Positions 26,640 through 35,474 of a DNA stretch of 64,000 nucleotides are shown piece after piece (positions within the stretch are counted from its first letter, which is position 1; the number at the start of each line of letters is the position of its first letter). The position numbers were made by a program, and so were the translations under genes. Below the pieces are notes generated by a model that did not search any database, was not told the origin of the DNA, and saw only the letters and a program-made list of their open reading frames with translations. The stretch is from Streptomyces alfalfae (GTDB lineage: Bacteria > Actinomycetota > Actinomycetes > Streptomycetales > Streptomycetaceae): positions 1 to 64,000 of the forward strand of contig NZ_QEXM01000022.1 in assembly GCF_004127445.1 (NCBI RefSeq). Direction: 5' to 3'.

Positions 26640-27416
26640 ATGCTGATCGAAGTTTTGGGACCGATGCGCGTCACCCACGAGGGGACCGAGATAGAGATAC
26701 CGGGCGCGAAGCCCAGAACCATCATCGCCAGTCTCGCCCTGCACCCGGGCGAGGTCATCTCCTCGGCCGATCTCCTCGACGAGCTGTGGGGCGACAATCC
26801 GCCGCGCTCGGCGGGCAACTCACTCCAGGGCCACGTCGCCAGGCTGCGCCGCTCCCTCGCGGAGCAGACCGGCAGCACCCGCGCCCGCGACCTGCTGCGC
26901 ACCTCCGGTTCGGGCTATCTGCTCGACGTCGACGCCGACGACGTGGACGCGCTGCGGTTCACCCGGATCGTGCAGCAGGTGGGCAGCCACACCCTCCACG
27001 AGGACCCCGAGCGGGCGATCACCCTGCTCAACGACGCGCTGCGGCTGTGGCGCGGTCCCGCGCTCGCCGACACCGGCCAGGGCATCAGCTGCCAGACGGC
27101 CTGCGCGCATCTCAACGAGACCAAGCTGATGGCCAAGGACCTGCTGATCGAGGCGCAGCTCGCCCTCGGCCTGCACCGCGAAGTCGTCCCGCAGCTCAAG
27201 CAGTTGCTCACCCGCCACCCCCTGCGGGAACGCTTCTGCGAGCAGCTGATGCTGGCCCTCTACCGCTCCGGCCGGCAGGCGGACGCCATCAACGTCTACT
27301 ACCGGGTCCGCGAGCACCTCAGCAACGACCTCGGTCTCGAACCGGGGCCCGGCATGCGCAGCAGACTCGCGGAGATCCTCAAACAGGAACCGAGCCTGAT
27401 CCTCGCCGGGCGCTGA
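26640..27416 (+). CDS. SARP-family pathway-specific activator
   Basis: 258 residues from the ATG at 26640. OmpR-like winged helix: MLIEVLGPMRV, then IPGAKPRTIIASLALHPGEV, DLLDELWGDNPPRSAGNSLQ and GHVARLRRSL. The bacterial transcriptional activation domain follows (TRIVQQVGSHTL, DALRLWRGPALADTG, RHPLRERFCEQLMLALYRSG, NDLGLEPGPGMR). Length is that of small SARPs such as RedD and ActII-ORF4. SARPs bind 11-bp-spaced direct repeats near target promoters; such repeats occur at 27655-27683. Almost certainly the cluster activator. Confidence 0.93.
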   Translation: MLIEVLGPMRVTHEGTEIEIPGAKPRTIIASLALHPGEVISSADLLDELWGDNPPRSAGNSLQGHVARLRRSLAEQTGSTRARDLLRTSGSGYLLDVDADDVDALRFTRIVQQVGSHTLHEDPERAITLLNDALRLWRGPALADTGQGISCQTACAHLNETKLMAKDLLIEAQLALGLHREVVPQLKQLLTRHPLRERFCEQLMLALYRSGRQADAINVYYRVREHLSNDLGLEPGPGMRSRLAEILKQEPSLILAGR

Positions 27417-27517
27417 CGCCTCGCGGGGGCTCCCCTGCCGCCGAACAGTCACCCTCCGCCCGGCAGCGCCGGTCCCGCGGCGCGCGCACCACCCCCGATC
27501 CCTCGGGCGTTCCCTCG

Positions 27518-27537
27518 GGTTAGTCACCTGACTAACC
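27518..27537. promoter_or_regulatory. 20-bp palindromic operator upstream of the tail-forming operon
   Basis: GGTTAGTCACCTGACTAACC is a perfect inverted repeat (nine-base arms, CC centre). It resembles the site at the TetR start codon (15/20). It lies in the 343-base gene-free stretch 27417-27759, 223 bases before the first biosynthetic gene. Confidence 0.6.
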
Positions 27538-27654
27538 ATAGTGGGGGCGTCCCTCTCTGTCACCCCTCGAAACCGGCCGTGACGCCTCATCCGGTGATAT
27601 CCGGACAGGCGACGGCCGGTTATTCGGCGTGCGTTCCTCCCGGAAAAAAACCGC

Positions 27655-27683
27655 TTCAGTCAGGTTTCAGTGCATTCTCAGGA
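27655..27683 (+). promoter_or_regulatory. Candidate SARP box: three direct repeats at 11-bp spacing
   Basis: TTCAG at 27655, TTCAG at 27666 and CTCAG at 27677 recur with exact 11-base periodicity, the hallmark of SARP binding sites. AAAGGT about eight bases after the last repeat could be the -10. The first gene of the operon starts ~75 bases downstream. Confidence 0.45.
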
Positions 27684-27759
27684 AGCCCTGGAAAGGTCTT
27701 GTACGCATCCCTTCCACAGACTCGACTCGCTCGATGTCCGCAGACGAAATGGAGTCAGT

Positions 27760-29412
27760 GTGGGCACTGGTCAGCTGTCCCGTTCGATCCCCCATCAGGA
27801 CCTGCGCACTTACTACTCCTACGTGAACGGCGAGCGGAGAGAGAGCGGTGAGTGGGTCTACGTGGTGGACTCCAACGCCCTGCTCGACGACGTATTCGCC
27901 ACTCTCCGCCTCAAGCGCCGCCTGGAGCAGGGGCGGCCGGAAGACACCCCCGGCGAGCTTCCGGACACGGTGGTGGGCCGGGTCGCCAAGGCCGACAGGG
28001 ACACCGTCGAACTGGCGGTGAAGGCCGCCGCGTCGGCGGCGCCCGAGTGGGGCGCGGTGCCGCTCGACACGCGCGTCGACCGCTTCGCCGAGCTGCTGCA
28101 CCGGCGGATCTCCGAGAACGCCGAGCAGATAGCCGCCGTCCTGGTCGCCGAGGGGCACCCGCTGCCACTGGCCCGCTGGCAGGTCTCCGGGATGCTGGAG
28201 ATCTTCGGTCCGCGGTCCGCCGCGTTCTACCGCTCGCAGATGCTCCAGGAGTTCCGGCACGGCGAGCGCCGCCTCCAGGTGCGCCGCAGGCCGGACGGCG
28301 TGGTCTGCCTGAACCCGCCGCAGAACGCCCCGCTGTCCAGCGCGATGCTGGGCGCCACCTCGATCATGGCGGGCAACGCGCTCGTCGTCCGCGCGCCCCG
28401 CAGCGGCCCCCTCGGCGTCATGTACGTCCTCCAGGAGATCGTCGCGCCCGTCCTCGACGAACTCGGCGCCCCCGGCGGCGTGCTCAACGCCGTCTGCGGC
28501 GATCCGGCGCCGATGCTCTCCGTCTGGCTGGACAGCCCCGAGGTCGACGACATCATCTACTTCGGCAGCAGCGAGAACGGCGTCCGCTTCGAGCAGCGCT
28601 GCGTCGCCGCCGGCAAGAAGCCGATCCTGGAACTCGCCGGCAACGACGTCGTGACGGTCTGGAAGGACGCCGACGTCGAACTGGCCGCCGAGGCGCTGAC
28701 CGAGAGCTTCTACGGCTCGGGCCAGCTCTGCATGATCCCCAACCAGGTCGTCGTCCACCCGGACGTCGCCGACCGCCTCACCGAGGAACTGGTGCGGCGC
28801 GTACGGGAGATCCGCCCCGGCCGGCCGCAGGACCCCGAGGTGCTGCTCACCCCCGTCCTGCGCAACGAGAAGTTCTTCACCTGCCTGGAGCAGGCGCTGG
28901 ACAACGGCGCCGAACTCCTCACGGGCGGCCACGCGATGCAGCTCGACGGCACCCGCGACCCGCACGGCATCTTCCTGGAGCCGACGGTCCTGCTCGTCCG
29001 GGGCCTCGCGCACGCCAGGGAGCTCGACGCCGTGCGCCACGAGACGTTCTTCCCGCTCCTGCCGGTCGTCGTCGCCGAACCCGCCGACGACGAGACCCTG
29101 CTCGACCGCTTCGTCTCCTTCGTGGAGAGCAACGACTACGGGCTGCGGAACTCCCTGTGGGCGCGGGACGAACGGGTCGTCACCCACTTCACCGACCGCG
29201 TCACCGGGGGCGGCCTGCTCAAGGTCAACGACTCGCACATCGGCTTCCTGCCCTGCCTGCCCACCCACGGCGGCACCGGCCTGACCGGCGGCGTCTTCGG
29301 CGAGGCCAACTACCCGATCCTACGCACCTCGCACGTCCAGGGCGTCAGCTTCAGCGAAGGGTCACGGCCCCGCGAGGCGGTCTTCGGCGCCTGGCGTGAG
29401 CTGTTCGGCTGA
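27760..29412 (+). CDS. Aldehyde-dehydrogenase-superfamily enzyme (proposed fatty acyl reductase)
   Basis: 550 residues; GTG at 27760 with GGAG five bases upstream fits better than an ATG 90 bases earlier. Full ALDH fold with catalytic Cys324 in GSGQLCMIPN and Glu291 in LELAGNDV. VVCLNPPQNAPLSSAMLGA and NDSHIGFLPCLPTHGGTGL mark the cofactor and C-terminal regions. Next to a class III aminotransferase and FabH/ACP/FabF genes, the useful direction would be reduction of a medium-chain acyl thioester or acid to an aldehyde. That direction is inferred; oxidation cannot be excluded. First gene of the plus-strand tail operon. Confidence 0.82.
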   Translation: MGTGQLSRSIPHQDLRTYYSYVNGERRESGEWVYVVDSNALLDDVFATLRLKRRLEQGRPEDTPGELPDTVVGRVAKADRDTVELAVKAAASAAPEWGAVPLDTRVDRFAELLHRRISENAEQIAAVLVAEGHPLPLARWQVSGMLEIFGPRSAAFYRSQMLQEFRHGERRLQVRRRPDGVVCLNPPQNAPLSSAMLGATSIMAGNALVVRAPRSGPLGVMYVLQEIVAPVLDELGAPGGVLNAVCGDPAPMLSVWLDSPEVDDIIYFGSSENGVRFEQRCVAAGKKPILELAGNDVVTVWKDADVELAAEALTESFYGSGQLCMIPNQVVVHPDVADRLTEELVRRVREIRPGRPQDPEVLLTPVLRNEKFFTCLEQALDNGAELLTGGHAMQLDGTRDPHGIFLEPTVLLVRGLAHARELDAVRHETFFPLLPVVVAEPADDETLLDRFVSFVESNDYGLRNSLWARDERVVTHFTDRVTGGGLLKVNDSHIGFLPCLPTHGGTGLTGGVFGEANYPILRTSHVQGVSFSEGSRPREAVFGAWRELFG

Positions 29413-29515
29413 CGTGTCCGGCGGACACCTGCCCCAGCTGTTCGCCGCGACCCTCCAGACGGCCCTGCGGGACATCCGCCACAACCTGCCCTTCCGCGCG
29501 ACCACCGAGGGAACC

Positions 29516-30808
29516 ATGACCACAGTCGAAACACCGGGCGCGGCCGTCGAGGCCACCGACGCGGACACCCTGATCGAGCTCTACCGGACGCGGATGAACA
29601 AGGGCCGCGCCACGCTCGGCGAACTCTTCGGCCGTCACGTCGAGCTTGCGTCGGAGGGCGCCTGGGTCACCGGCGAGGACGACCGCCGGTTCCTCAACTG
29701 CGGCGGCTACGGCGTCTTCATCACCGGCGCCCGGCACCCGGCCGTCCTCGCCCGCGTCACCGAGCAGCTCGGCCGCCACCCCGTCGCCACCCGCCTCTTC
29801 CTCGAACCGCAGGCCGCCTACGCCGCGGACGCCCTCGTCGACTTCGCCCCGCCCGGCCTGGAACGGGTGCACTTCGCCAACAGCGGCGCCGAGGCCGTGG
29901 AAGCCGCGGTCAAGGTCGCCCGCACCCAGGGCCGCACCCGACTCGTGGCCACCGAGGGCGGCTACCACGGCAAGACCATGGGCGCGCTCAGCCTCACCGG
30001 CAAGGACACCTTCCAGGACCCCTTCCGGCCGCTCCTGCCGGGCGTCGACCACGTCCCCTACGGCGACGCCGCGGCGATCGAGCGGCTGCTGGCGACCATG
30101 CCGGGCGAGGCGTGCGTGGTGATCGAGCCGGTCCAGGGCGAGGCCGGGGTGATCATCCCGCCGGAGGGCTACCTGCGCGAGGTGCGCCGCGCCTGCGACG
30201 CCCATGGCGCGCTGCTCGTCCTCGACGAGATCCAGACCGGCCTCGGCCGCCTGGGCGCCTGGTGGGGCGCCGACCTGGCGGGCGTCGTCCCCGACATCCT
30301 GCTCACCGGCAAGGCGCTCGGCGGCGGCGTCATGCCCGTCTCCGCGCTGGTCGCCACGCCCGAGGTGTTCTCCGTCTTCGACAAGGACCCCTACCTGCAC
30401 ACCTCCACCTTCTCCGGCTCGCCGCTCGCCATGGCCGCGGTGCGCGGGGCGCTGGAGGCCATCGAGGACGACGGCCTGGTCGACCGGGCCCGGGTGCTCG
30501 GCGCCCAGCTCCTCACCGAGCTGCGCGCCATCGCCGAACGCCACTTCGGCGCCGCGGTGCGCGAGGTGCGCGGCCAGGGGCTGCTCATCGGCGTGGAGTT
30601 CACCGAACCCGGCCTCGCCGGCGAGCTGCTGATCGAACTGCTCGAACAGGGCGTCATCGCCAACCACTCGCTCAACTCGCACATGGTGCTGCGCTTCACT
30701 CCCCCGGCCGTGCTCACGCCCTCCGACGTCGCCTTCCTCTGCGAGGCGTTCGACCGGGCGTGCCGCGCGCAGGCGGCGCAGTACCTCCCTTCCACACCGA
30801 CTCACTAG
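29516..30808 (+). CDS. Class III PLP aminotransferase (proposed alkyl-aldehyde transaminase)
   Basis: 430 residues. Fold-type I: HFANSGAEAVEAAVK (PLP phosphate site), GGYHGKTMGALSLTG, ALLVLDEIQTGLGRLG (Asp binding the PLP nitrogen), and Schiff-base Lys266 in LLTGKALGGG. Similar to ornithine/acetylornithine and omega-aminotransferases and to the aminotransferase half of PigE. Placed after the ALDH, it would convert the fatty aldehyde to the primary amine carried by tambjamines. Substrate inferred from context. Confidence 0.88.
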   Translation: MTTVETPGAAVEATDADTLIELYRTRMNKGRATLGELFGRHVELASEGAWVTGEDDRRFLNCGGYGVFITGARHPAVLARVTEQLGRHPVATRLFLEPQAAYAADALVDFAPPGLERVHFANSGAEAVEAAVKVARTQGRTRLVATEGGYHGKTMGALSLTGKDTFQDPFRPLLPGVDHVPYGDAAAIERLLATMPGEACVVIEPVQGEAGVIIPPEGYLREVRRACDAHGALLVLDEIQTGLGRLGAWWGADLAGVVPDILLTGKALGGGVMPVSALVATPEVFSVFDKDPYLHTSTFSGSPLAMAAVRGALEAIEDDGLVDRARVLGAQLLTELRAIAERHFGAAVREVRGQGLLIGVEFTEPGLAGELLIELLEQGVIANHSLNSHMVLRFTPPAVLTPSDVAFLCEAFDRACRAQAAQYLPSTPTH

Positions 30809-30820
30809 GCGGCAGAACCC

Positions 30821-31309
30821 ATGCGTAGCGTGCAGCTTGTGATCGACCTGCCCGGCAGCGAACCCGGCGCCGTGTTCACCGCGGTCCGCGAGTTCGGCCG
30901 GTTCCCCGACCTGGCGCCCGCGGTGCGCTCGGTCGAGCCGCACGAGGGCGGCAGCGACTGGGAGGTCTACTTCCGCAACGGAATCCTCCGCTGGACGGAG
31001 ACCGACCGGGCCGACGAGGAGGCCCGCACCATCGACTTCGCACAGACCGACGGGGACTTCGAGTCCTTCTCCGGCCGGTGGCACGTCCTGGCGAACGACG
31101 AGGGCGCCCGGCTCGACTTCACCACCGACTTCGACTTCGGCATCCCCAGCCTGACCGGCATCCTCGACCCGGTCGCCGAGCGGGTCATCAAGGAGACCAT
31201 CGGCCTGATCGTCCTCGGCCTCTTCCCGGACGCCGAGGTCGTCGGCGACAGCCGGCTCGCCGGCCGGCTGGCCTCGCTCGCCGGGCCCGCGCCCGCGGGC
31301 GCGGCCTGA
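30821..31309 (+). CDS. SRPBCC/polyketide-cyclase-like protein
   Basis: 162 residues. START/SRPBCC pattern: AVFTAVREFGRFPDLAPAVR, DWEVYFRNGILRWTETDR, FSGRWHVLANDEGARLDF and a long C-terminal helix (VAERVIKETIGLIVLGLFPD). The family makes hydrophobic-pocket proteins: aromatase/cyclases, lipid carriers, coenzyme Q-binding proteins. I know of no counterpart in prodiginine clusters. It sits 12 bases after the aminotransferase. Binding or handing on the hydrophobic aldehyde/amine is a guess. Confidence 0.75.
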   Translation: MRSVQLVIDLPGSEPGAVFTAVREFGRFPDLAPAVRSVEPHEGGSDWEVYFRNGILRWTETDRADEEARTIDFAQTDGDFESFSGRWHVLANDEGARLDFTTDFDFGIPSLTGILDPVAERVIKETIGLIVLGLFPDAEVVGDSRLAGRLASLAGPAPAGAA

Positions 31310-31326
31310 CCGCGGGGACGGCGGCG

Positions 31327-32328
31327 ATGGTTCGGACCTCGGTCGTCGCCGGTCTGGGCGCCTGGCTGCCCGCGGGGGTCGTCACCAACGACGACCTCGG
31401 CAGGGAGCTGGACACCACCGACGACTGGATACGCAGCAGGACCGGCATCGGACGGCGGCACATCGCCGAACCCGGTGTCGCCACCTCCGACATGGCCGTC
31501 GAGGCGGGCGGGCGGGCGCTGAAGTCCGCCGGTGTGGCACGGGCGGACGCGGTGGTGCTCGCCACCACCACCCCCGACCGGCTCTGCCCGGCCACCGCGC
31601 CCCTGGTCGCCGCCCGGCTCAGCCTCGGCCCCGTGCCCGCCTTCGACGTCTCCGCGGTGTGCACCGGTTTCCTGTACGCGCTGGCCACCGCCCGCGGTCT
31701 CATCGCGGCGGGCACGGCCGACCGCGTCCTGGTGATCGGGGCGGACACCTACTCCAGCATCCTCGACCCCGGCGACCGGTCGGCCCGCGCCATCTTCGGC
31801 GACGGGGCGGGCGCGGTGCTGCTGCGCCCCGGCGAGCCCGACGAGCCGGGCGCGCTCGGGCCCGTGCTGCTCGCCAGCGACGGCTCGGGCGAGGAGCTGA
31901 TCTCGGTGCGCTCCGGCGGGTCGCGGGAGCCGTTCCGCCGGGAGACCGCCGCCGACGCCGACCCGTACTTCCGGATGAACGGCAAGGCCGTCTTCCGCGG
32001 CGCGGTGGAGCGGATGTCGCAGAGCTCCCGGCAGGTCGCCGAGGAGTCGGGGTGGACGGCCGACTCCATCGACCGGCTCGTCGCGCACCAGGCCAACCTC
32101 CGCATCCTCCACGCGGTCGCCGACCGGCTCGGGCTGCCGCGCGAGCGCTGCCCCGTCCACCTGGACCGGGTCGGCAACACGGCCGCCGCCTCCCTGCCGC
32201 TCGCGCTCGCCGACGCGGTGGCCGCGCGACGGCTGCTGCCCGGCCACCGGACCGTGCTGACCGCCTTCGGCGGCGGGCTCACCTGGGGCGCGACCGCCCT
32301 GACCTGGCCCGACGTACAACCTGCCTGA
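31327..32328 (+). CDS. Beta-ketoacyl-ACP synthase III (RedP/FabH-like)
   Basis: 333 residues, ATG at 31327. It starts a fatty chain by condensing a primer acyl-CoA with malonyl-ACP. Catalytic triad visible: Cys112 in DVSAVCTGFLYAL, His in VAHQANLRIL and Asn in RVGNTAAASLPLAL. Also TDDWIRSRTGIGRRHIA near residue 35. In the red cluster RedP does this for the dodecanoyl unit. It is followed by its ACP and KASII, the same P-Q-R order. Confidence 0.92.
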   Translation: MVRTSVVAGLGAWLPAGVVTNDDLGRELDTTDDWIRSRTGIGRRHIAEPGVATSDMAVEAGGRALKSAGVARADAVVLATTTPDRLCPATAPLVAARLSLGPVPAFDVSAVCTGFLYALATARGLIAAGTADRVLVIGADTYSSILDPGDRSARAIFGDGAGAVLLRPGEPDEPGALGPVLLASDGSGEELISVRSGGSREPFRRETAADADPYFRMNGKAVFRGAVERMSQSSRQVAEESGWTADSIDRLVAHQANLRILHAVADRLGLPRERCPVHLDRVGNTAAASLPLALADAVAARRLLPGHRTVLTAFGGGLTWGATALTWPDVQPA

Positions 32329-32361
32329 CGCAAGAACCCACCCACCCTTACGGAGAACCCC

Positions 32362-32601
32362 ATGAGTGACGTCTACGCACGCTTCGTCGACCTCTTGGTG
32401 ACGGGCTTCGGCGCCGAGGCCGGCGAAGTCTCCGAGAGCACCACCTTCATGGACCTGGAGCTGGACTCCCTCGCCCTGGTCGAGCTGACGATGGCCGCCC
32501 AGCAGGAGTTCGGCGTGCCGATCGGCGACGACGAACTGCGTGCCGAGGACACGATGGCGCACGTCGCCAAGGTCATCGAGGCCAAGCTGGTGGAGGTCTG
32601 A
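32362..32601 (+). CDS. Acyl carrier protein (RedQ-like)
   Basis: 79 residues. Phosphopantetheine attachment at Ser36 in DLELDSLALVEL. It would carry the growing medium-chain acyl group between the KASIII and KASII encoded on either side. Its stop overlaps the next start (TGATG). Confidence 0.92.
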   Translation: MSDVYARFVDLLVTGFGAEAGEVSESTTFMDLELDSLALVELTMAAQQEFGVPIGDDELRAEDTMAHVAKVIEAKLVEV

Positions 32602-33839
32602 TGGCGGCCGGTGAGGGCCGCTTCGACGCCGCCATCACCGGCCTGGGGATGGTGACGCCCGCCGGCAACGGAGCCTCACCCACCTGGGAGCGGCTCTGTG
32701 CCGCCGAGGCCACCTGCGCCGGTCCCGTGGCCGCGCTGGAGGGCGGCGAGGTCGCGTTCGGCGCGCGGGTGCCGGACTTCGACCCGGTGGCGGCCATCGG
32801 GCGCCGCAAGGCGTGGCGGCTCGACCGGCACAACCAGCTCGCGCTGGCCGCCGCCGCGGAGGCGCTGGCCGACTCCGGGCTCGACCCCGCCACGTGGGAC
32901 GGGGCGCGGGTCGGTGTGGTGCTCGGGGTCGGGCTCGGCGGCGCGGCCACCTGGGAGACCCAGCACCGCAAGCTCCTCGAACACGGCCCGGAGAGCATCT
33001 CGCCGATGCTGATCCCCATGCTGGTCTGCAACATGTCGGCGGGGCACATCGCCATGGAGTACGGGGCGATGGGCCCCAACCTCGTCACGGCGACGGCCTG
33101 TTCCTCGGGGACCACCGCCATCGGCACCGCCCGTGACCTGCTCCGCAGCGGGGCCTGCGACGTGGTGGTCACCGGCGGCACGGAGGCGTGCGTGGTGCCC
33201 TCCATCGCCGGCGGGTTCGCGAGGATGGGGGCGCTGTCCCGGCACTCCGCCGACCCGGCGGTCGCCTCCCGGCCGTTCGACGTCCACCGGGACGGCTTCG
33301 TCCTCGCCGAGGGCTCGGCCGTGCTCGTCCTGGAGCGCCCCGAGGACGCCCGGGCCCGCGGGGCCCGTGTGCGGGCCCTGGTGAGCGGTTACGGGGCGTC
33401 GGCCGACGCGCACAACCCGACGGCGCCCGACCCCGAGGGCAGGGGCGCGGAGCTCGCGGTGCGCGCGGCGCTGCGCGACGCCGGGGTGGCGCCGCAGGAG
33501 GTCGCCCACGTCAACGCCCACGGCACCTCCACGCCGCTGAACGACGCGGCGGAGGCCAGGCTGATCCGCCGGGTCTTCCCGCACCAGCCGCCGGTGACGT
33601 CGGTCAAGGGCGTGCTCGGGCACACGCTGGGCGCGGCCGGGGCGATCGAGGCGGCGGCGGCCGCGCTGTCCCTTGAGCACTCCTTCGTGCCGCCGACGGC
33701 GAACCTGGAGAGCCAGGACCCGGAGATCGACCTGGACGTCGTACGCAAGGAGGGCCGCGAGGGCCCGCTGTCCACCGTGGTCAGCAACTCCTTCGGGTTC
33801 GGCGGGCAGAACGCGGTGCTGCTCCTGAGCAAGGCCTGA
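32601..33839 (+). CDS. Beta-ketoacyl-ACP synthase II (RedR/FabF-like)
   Basis: 412 residues. Cys167 in TATACSSGTTAI, His in NAHGTSTPLND and His in KGVLGHTLGAAGA give a complete active site. It would extend the chain started by the KASIII; ketoreduction, dehydration and enoyl reduction must be borrowed from primary fatty-acid synthesis, as for RedR. Last gene of the plus-strand tail operon, followed by a strong terminator. Confidence 0.92.
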   Translation: MAAGEGRFDAAITGLGMVTPAGNGASPTWERLCAAEATCAGPVAALEGGEVAFGARVPDFDPVAAIGRRKAWRLDRHNQLALAAAAEALADSGLDPATWDGARVGVVLGVGLGGAATWETQHRKLLEHGPESISPMLIPMLVCNMSAGHIAMEYGAMGPNLVTATACSSGTTAIGTARDLLRSGACDVVVTGGTEACVVPSIAGGFARMGALSRHSADPAVASRPFDVHRDGFVLAEGSAVLVLERPEDARARGARVRALVSGYGASADAHNPTAPDPEGRGAELAVRAALRDAGVAPQEVAHVNAHGTSTPLNDAAEARLIRRVFPHQPPVTSVKGVLGHTLGAAGAIEAAAAALSLEHSFVPPTANLESQDPEIDLDVVRKEGREGPLSTVVSNSFGFGGQNAVLLLSKA

Positions 33840-33853
33840 CGGCGGGGAGGGAA

Positions 33854-33899
33854 CACGGAGGGGCCCCGGCCGCGATCTCGCGGCCGGGGCCCCTCCGTG
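33854..33899. terminator. Strong terminator hairpin
   Basis: Perfect 22-base arms (33854-33875, 33878-33899) with a two-base centre; in practice a 20-bp stem with a small loop. It separates the plus-strand KASII gene from the convergent minus-strand operon and can serve both. Confidence 0.85.
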
Positions 33900-33913
33900 C
33901 GGTGCGCCGGGAC

Positions 33914-34240
33914 CTACCAGGAGGACCGCTGGGAGTAGCCGGAGCCGACGCGCGTCCCCGCGATCTCGTCGACGACGACGGCCATGGTGTCGAAGACCTC
34001 CTCCAGGCCGTGGAAGGCGTCCAGTTTCATGTCCCGCGCGAAGGCGTCGCGGTCGTGCACGCCGATGATCTCGAAGTAGTGGAAGGGCGCTTCGGGGTCG
34101 GTCGAGGCGCGCTGGACGCTGAACGTGACGACGCTCGGCAACACGGCGCAGGTGGCGTAGTCGACGTCGCGGACCCAGCTCTCGAAGCGCTGCGGGTCGA
34201 CGCCGGGGCGGAGCTTGATGCGGTGCACGATGTACTCCAC
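33914..34240 (-). CDS. RedY-like small dimeric alpha/beta-barrel protein
   Basis: 108 residues, GTG start. MEYIVHRIKLRPGVDPQRFE, then WVRDVDYATCAVLPSV and FHYFEIIGVHDRDAF, closely recall RedY of the S. coelicolor prodiginine cluster as I remember it. Compact ferredoxin-like (Dabb/ABM-type) fold is expected from the length and pattern. Its step in bipyrrole synthesis is not established. Last gene of the minus operon. Confidence 0.7.
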   Translation of the reverse strand: MEYIVHRIKLRPGVDPQRFESWVRDVDYATCAVLPSVVTFSVQRASTDPEAPFHYFEIIGVHDRDAFARDMKLDAFHGLEEVFDTMAVVVDEIAGTRVGSGYSQRSSW

Positions 34241-34295
34241 GGGTCCTCCGGATGCGGGCGGTACGGGTACGGACTGACGGGTGCGGGCGGCGGGG

Positions 34296-35474
34296 TCAGC
34301 GGGAGGCGCGCCGGCGGTGCGGCGCGCGGCCGAGGCCCATCGCGCGGGCGATGTTGTTCTTCTGGATCTCGTTGGTGCCGGAGAAGATCCGGGACGGCAG
34401 CGCGTCGCGCAGGAACGTCTCCGCCTCGCCGTCGACGATCCCGAGGCCGCCGCGCAGCTGCACGGCGTCGAGGCCGAGCTGCACGGCCGCCTCGCTCACG
34501 GCGAGCTTGGCGAGCGCGGGGCCCACCTCGTCGTGGCTGCCCTCGTCGAGGCCGACGGCGGCGCGGAAGAGCATCAGGCGCGCCGACTCGTAGCGCAGGG
34601 TCATGTCGACGATGCGGTGGCTGACCGCCTGGAACGAGCCGATGGGCGTCCCGAACTGCTCGCGCTCCTTGACGTAGGCCACGGTGGAGTCGAGGAGGCG
34701 CTTCATGGCGCCGAGGTAGGCGGCGAACAGGCAGGTGCGCTCCCAGCGCATCGAGGACGTGAAGACGGCCGCGCCACCGCCCTCGGCGCCGAGGACCTGG
34801 TCGGCCGGCACGAACACCCCGTCCAGGTGCACGTCGGCCATCGGTGAGCCGCGCAGCCCCACCTTGTCGTACGGGCGGCCGACGGTGAGGCCGGGCGTCC
34901 CCGCCTCCACCAGGAAGGACGTGACGCCGAAGTAGCCGCCGGCGGGGTCGGTGACCGCCTGGACGAGGAAGACGTCGGCGACCGGTGCGTTGGTGGTGAA
35001 GCACTTGGCGCCGGTGAGGACGTAGCCGTCGCCGTCGCGGACGGCCCGCGTGCGCAGGCTGAGCGCGTCGGAGCCGGCCTCCGGCTCGGTGATGCCGTGG
35101 GCGGCGATCCGCTCTCCGGAGGCGAGCGCGGGCAGCCACCGCTTCTTCTGCTCGGTCGTGCCGAACTCGACGACGGGCATCAGGCAGGCGTAGAGGTGGG
35201 CGGCGACGGAGAAGGCGAAGCCGGTGTCGCGGCAGCCCCTGCCGAGCGCCTCCATCAGCGCGGTGGCGGTGACCGCGTCGAGGCCCGAGCCGCCGAACTC
35301 GTCGGGCACGCAGGTGCCGGTCACGCCCTGCCGCCCGGCCAGCAGCCAGCGGCGGCGGAAGTCGGCGGCGTCGAACCGCTCCGGCGCCCCGAGCCGCTGC
35401 TCGGCGAAGTCCGTGAGCGTCGCGCACATCTCCTCGGTGTCCCGGTCGAAGGTGAAGCTGATCAGCGGGTTCAT
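34296..35474 (-). CDS. Acyl-CoA-dehydrogenase-type prolyl-S-PCP oxidase (RedW/PigA-like)
   Basis: 392 residues; ATG overlaps the stop of the KS gene (ATGA). FAD flavoprotein: [18 protein letters not shown] (flavin/substrate binding), [55 protein letters not shown], and [16 protein letters not shown] with the [11 protein letters not shown] tail. In this cluster type, RedW/PigA oxidises L-prolyl on the carrier protein to pyrrole-2-carboxyl, the first ring of the bipyrrole. Assignment by family and neighbours (adenylation domain and PCP present). Confidence 0.87.
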   Translation of the reverse strand: MNPLISFTFDRDTEEMCATLTDFAEQRLGAPERFDAADFRRRWLLAGRQGVTGTCVPDEFGGSGLDAVTATALMEALGRGCRDTGFAFSVAAHLYACLMPVVEFGTTEQKKRWLPALASGERIAAHGITEPEAGSDALSLRTRAVRDGDGYVLTGAKCFTTNAPVADVFLVQAVTDPAGGYFGVTSFLVEAGTPGLTVGRPYDKVGLRGSPMADVHLDGVFVPADQVLGAEGGGAAVFTSSMRWERTCLFAAYLGAMKRLLDSTVAYVKEREQFGTPIGSFQAVSHRIVDMTLRYESARLMLFRAAVGLDEGSHDEVGPALAKLAVSEAAVQLGLDAVQLRGGLGIVDGEAETFLRDALPSRIFSGTNEIQKNNIARAMGLGRAPHRRRASR

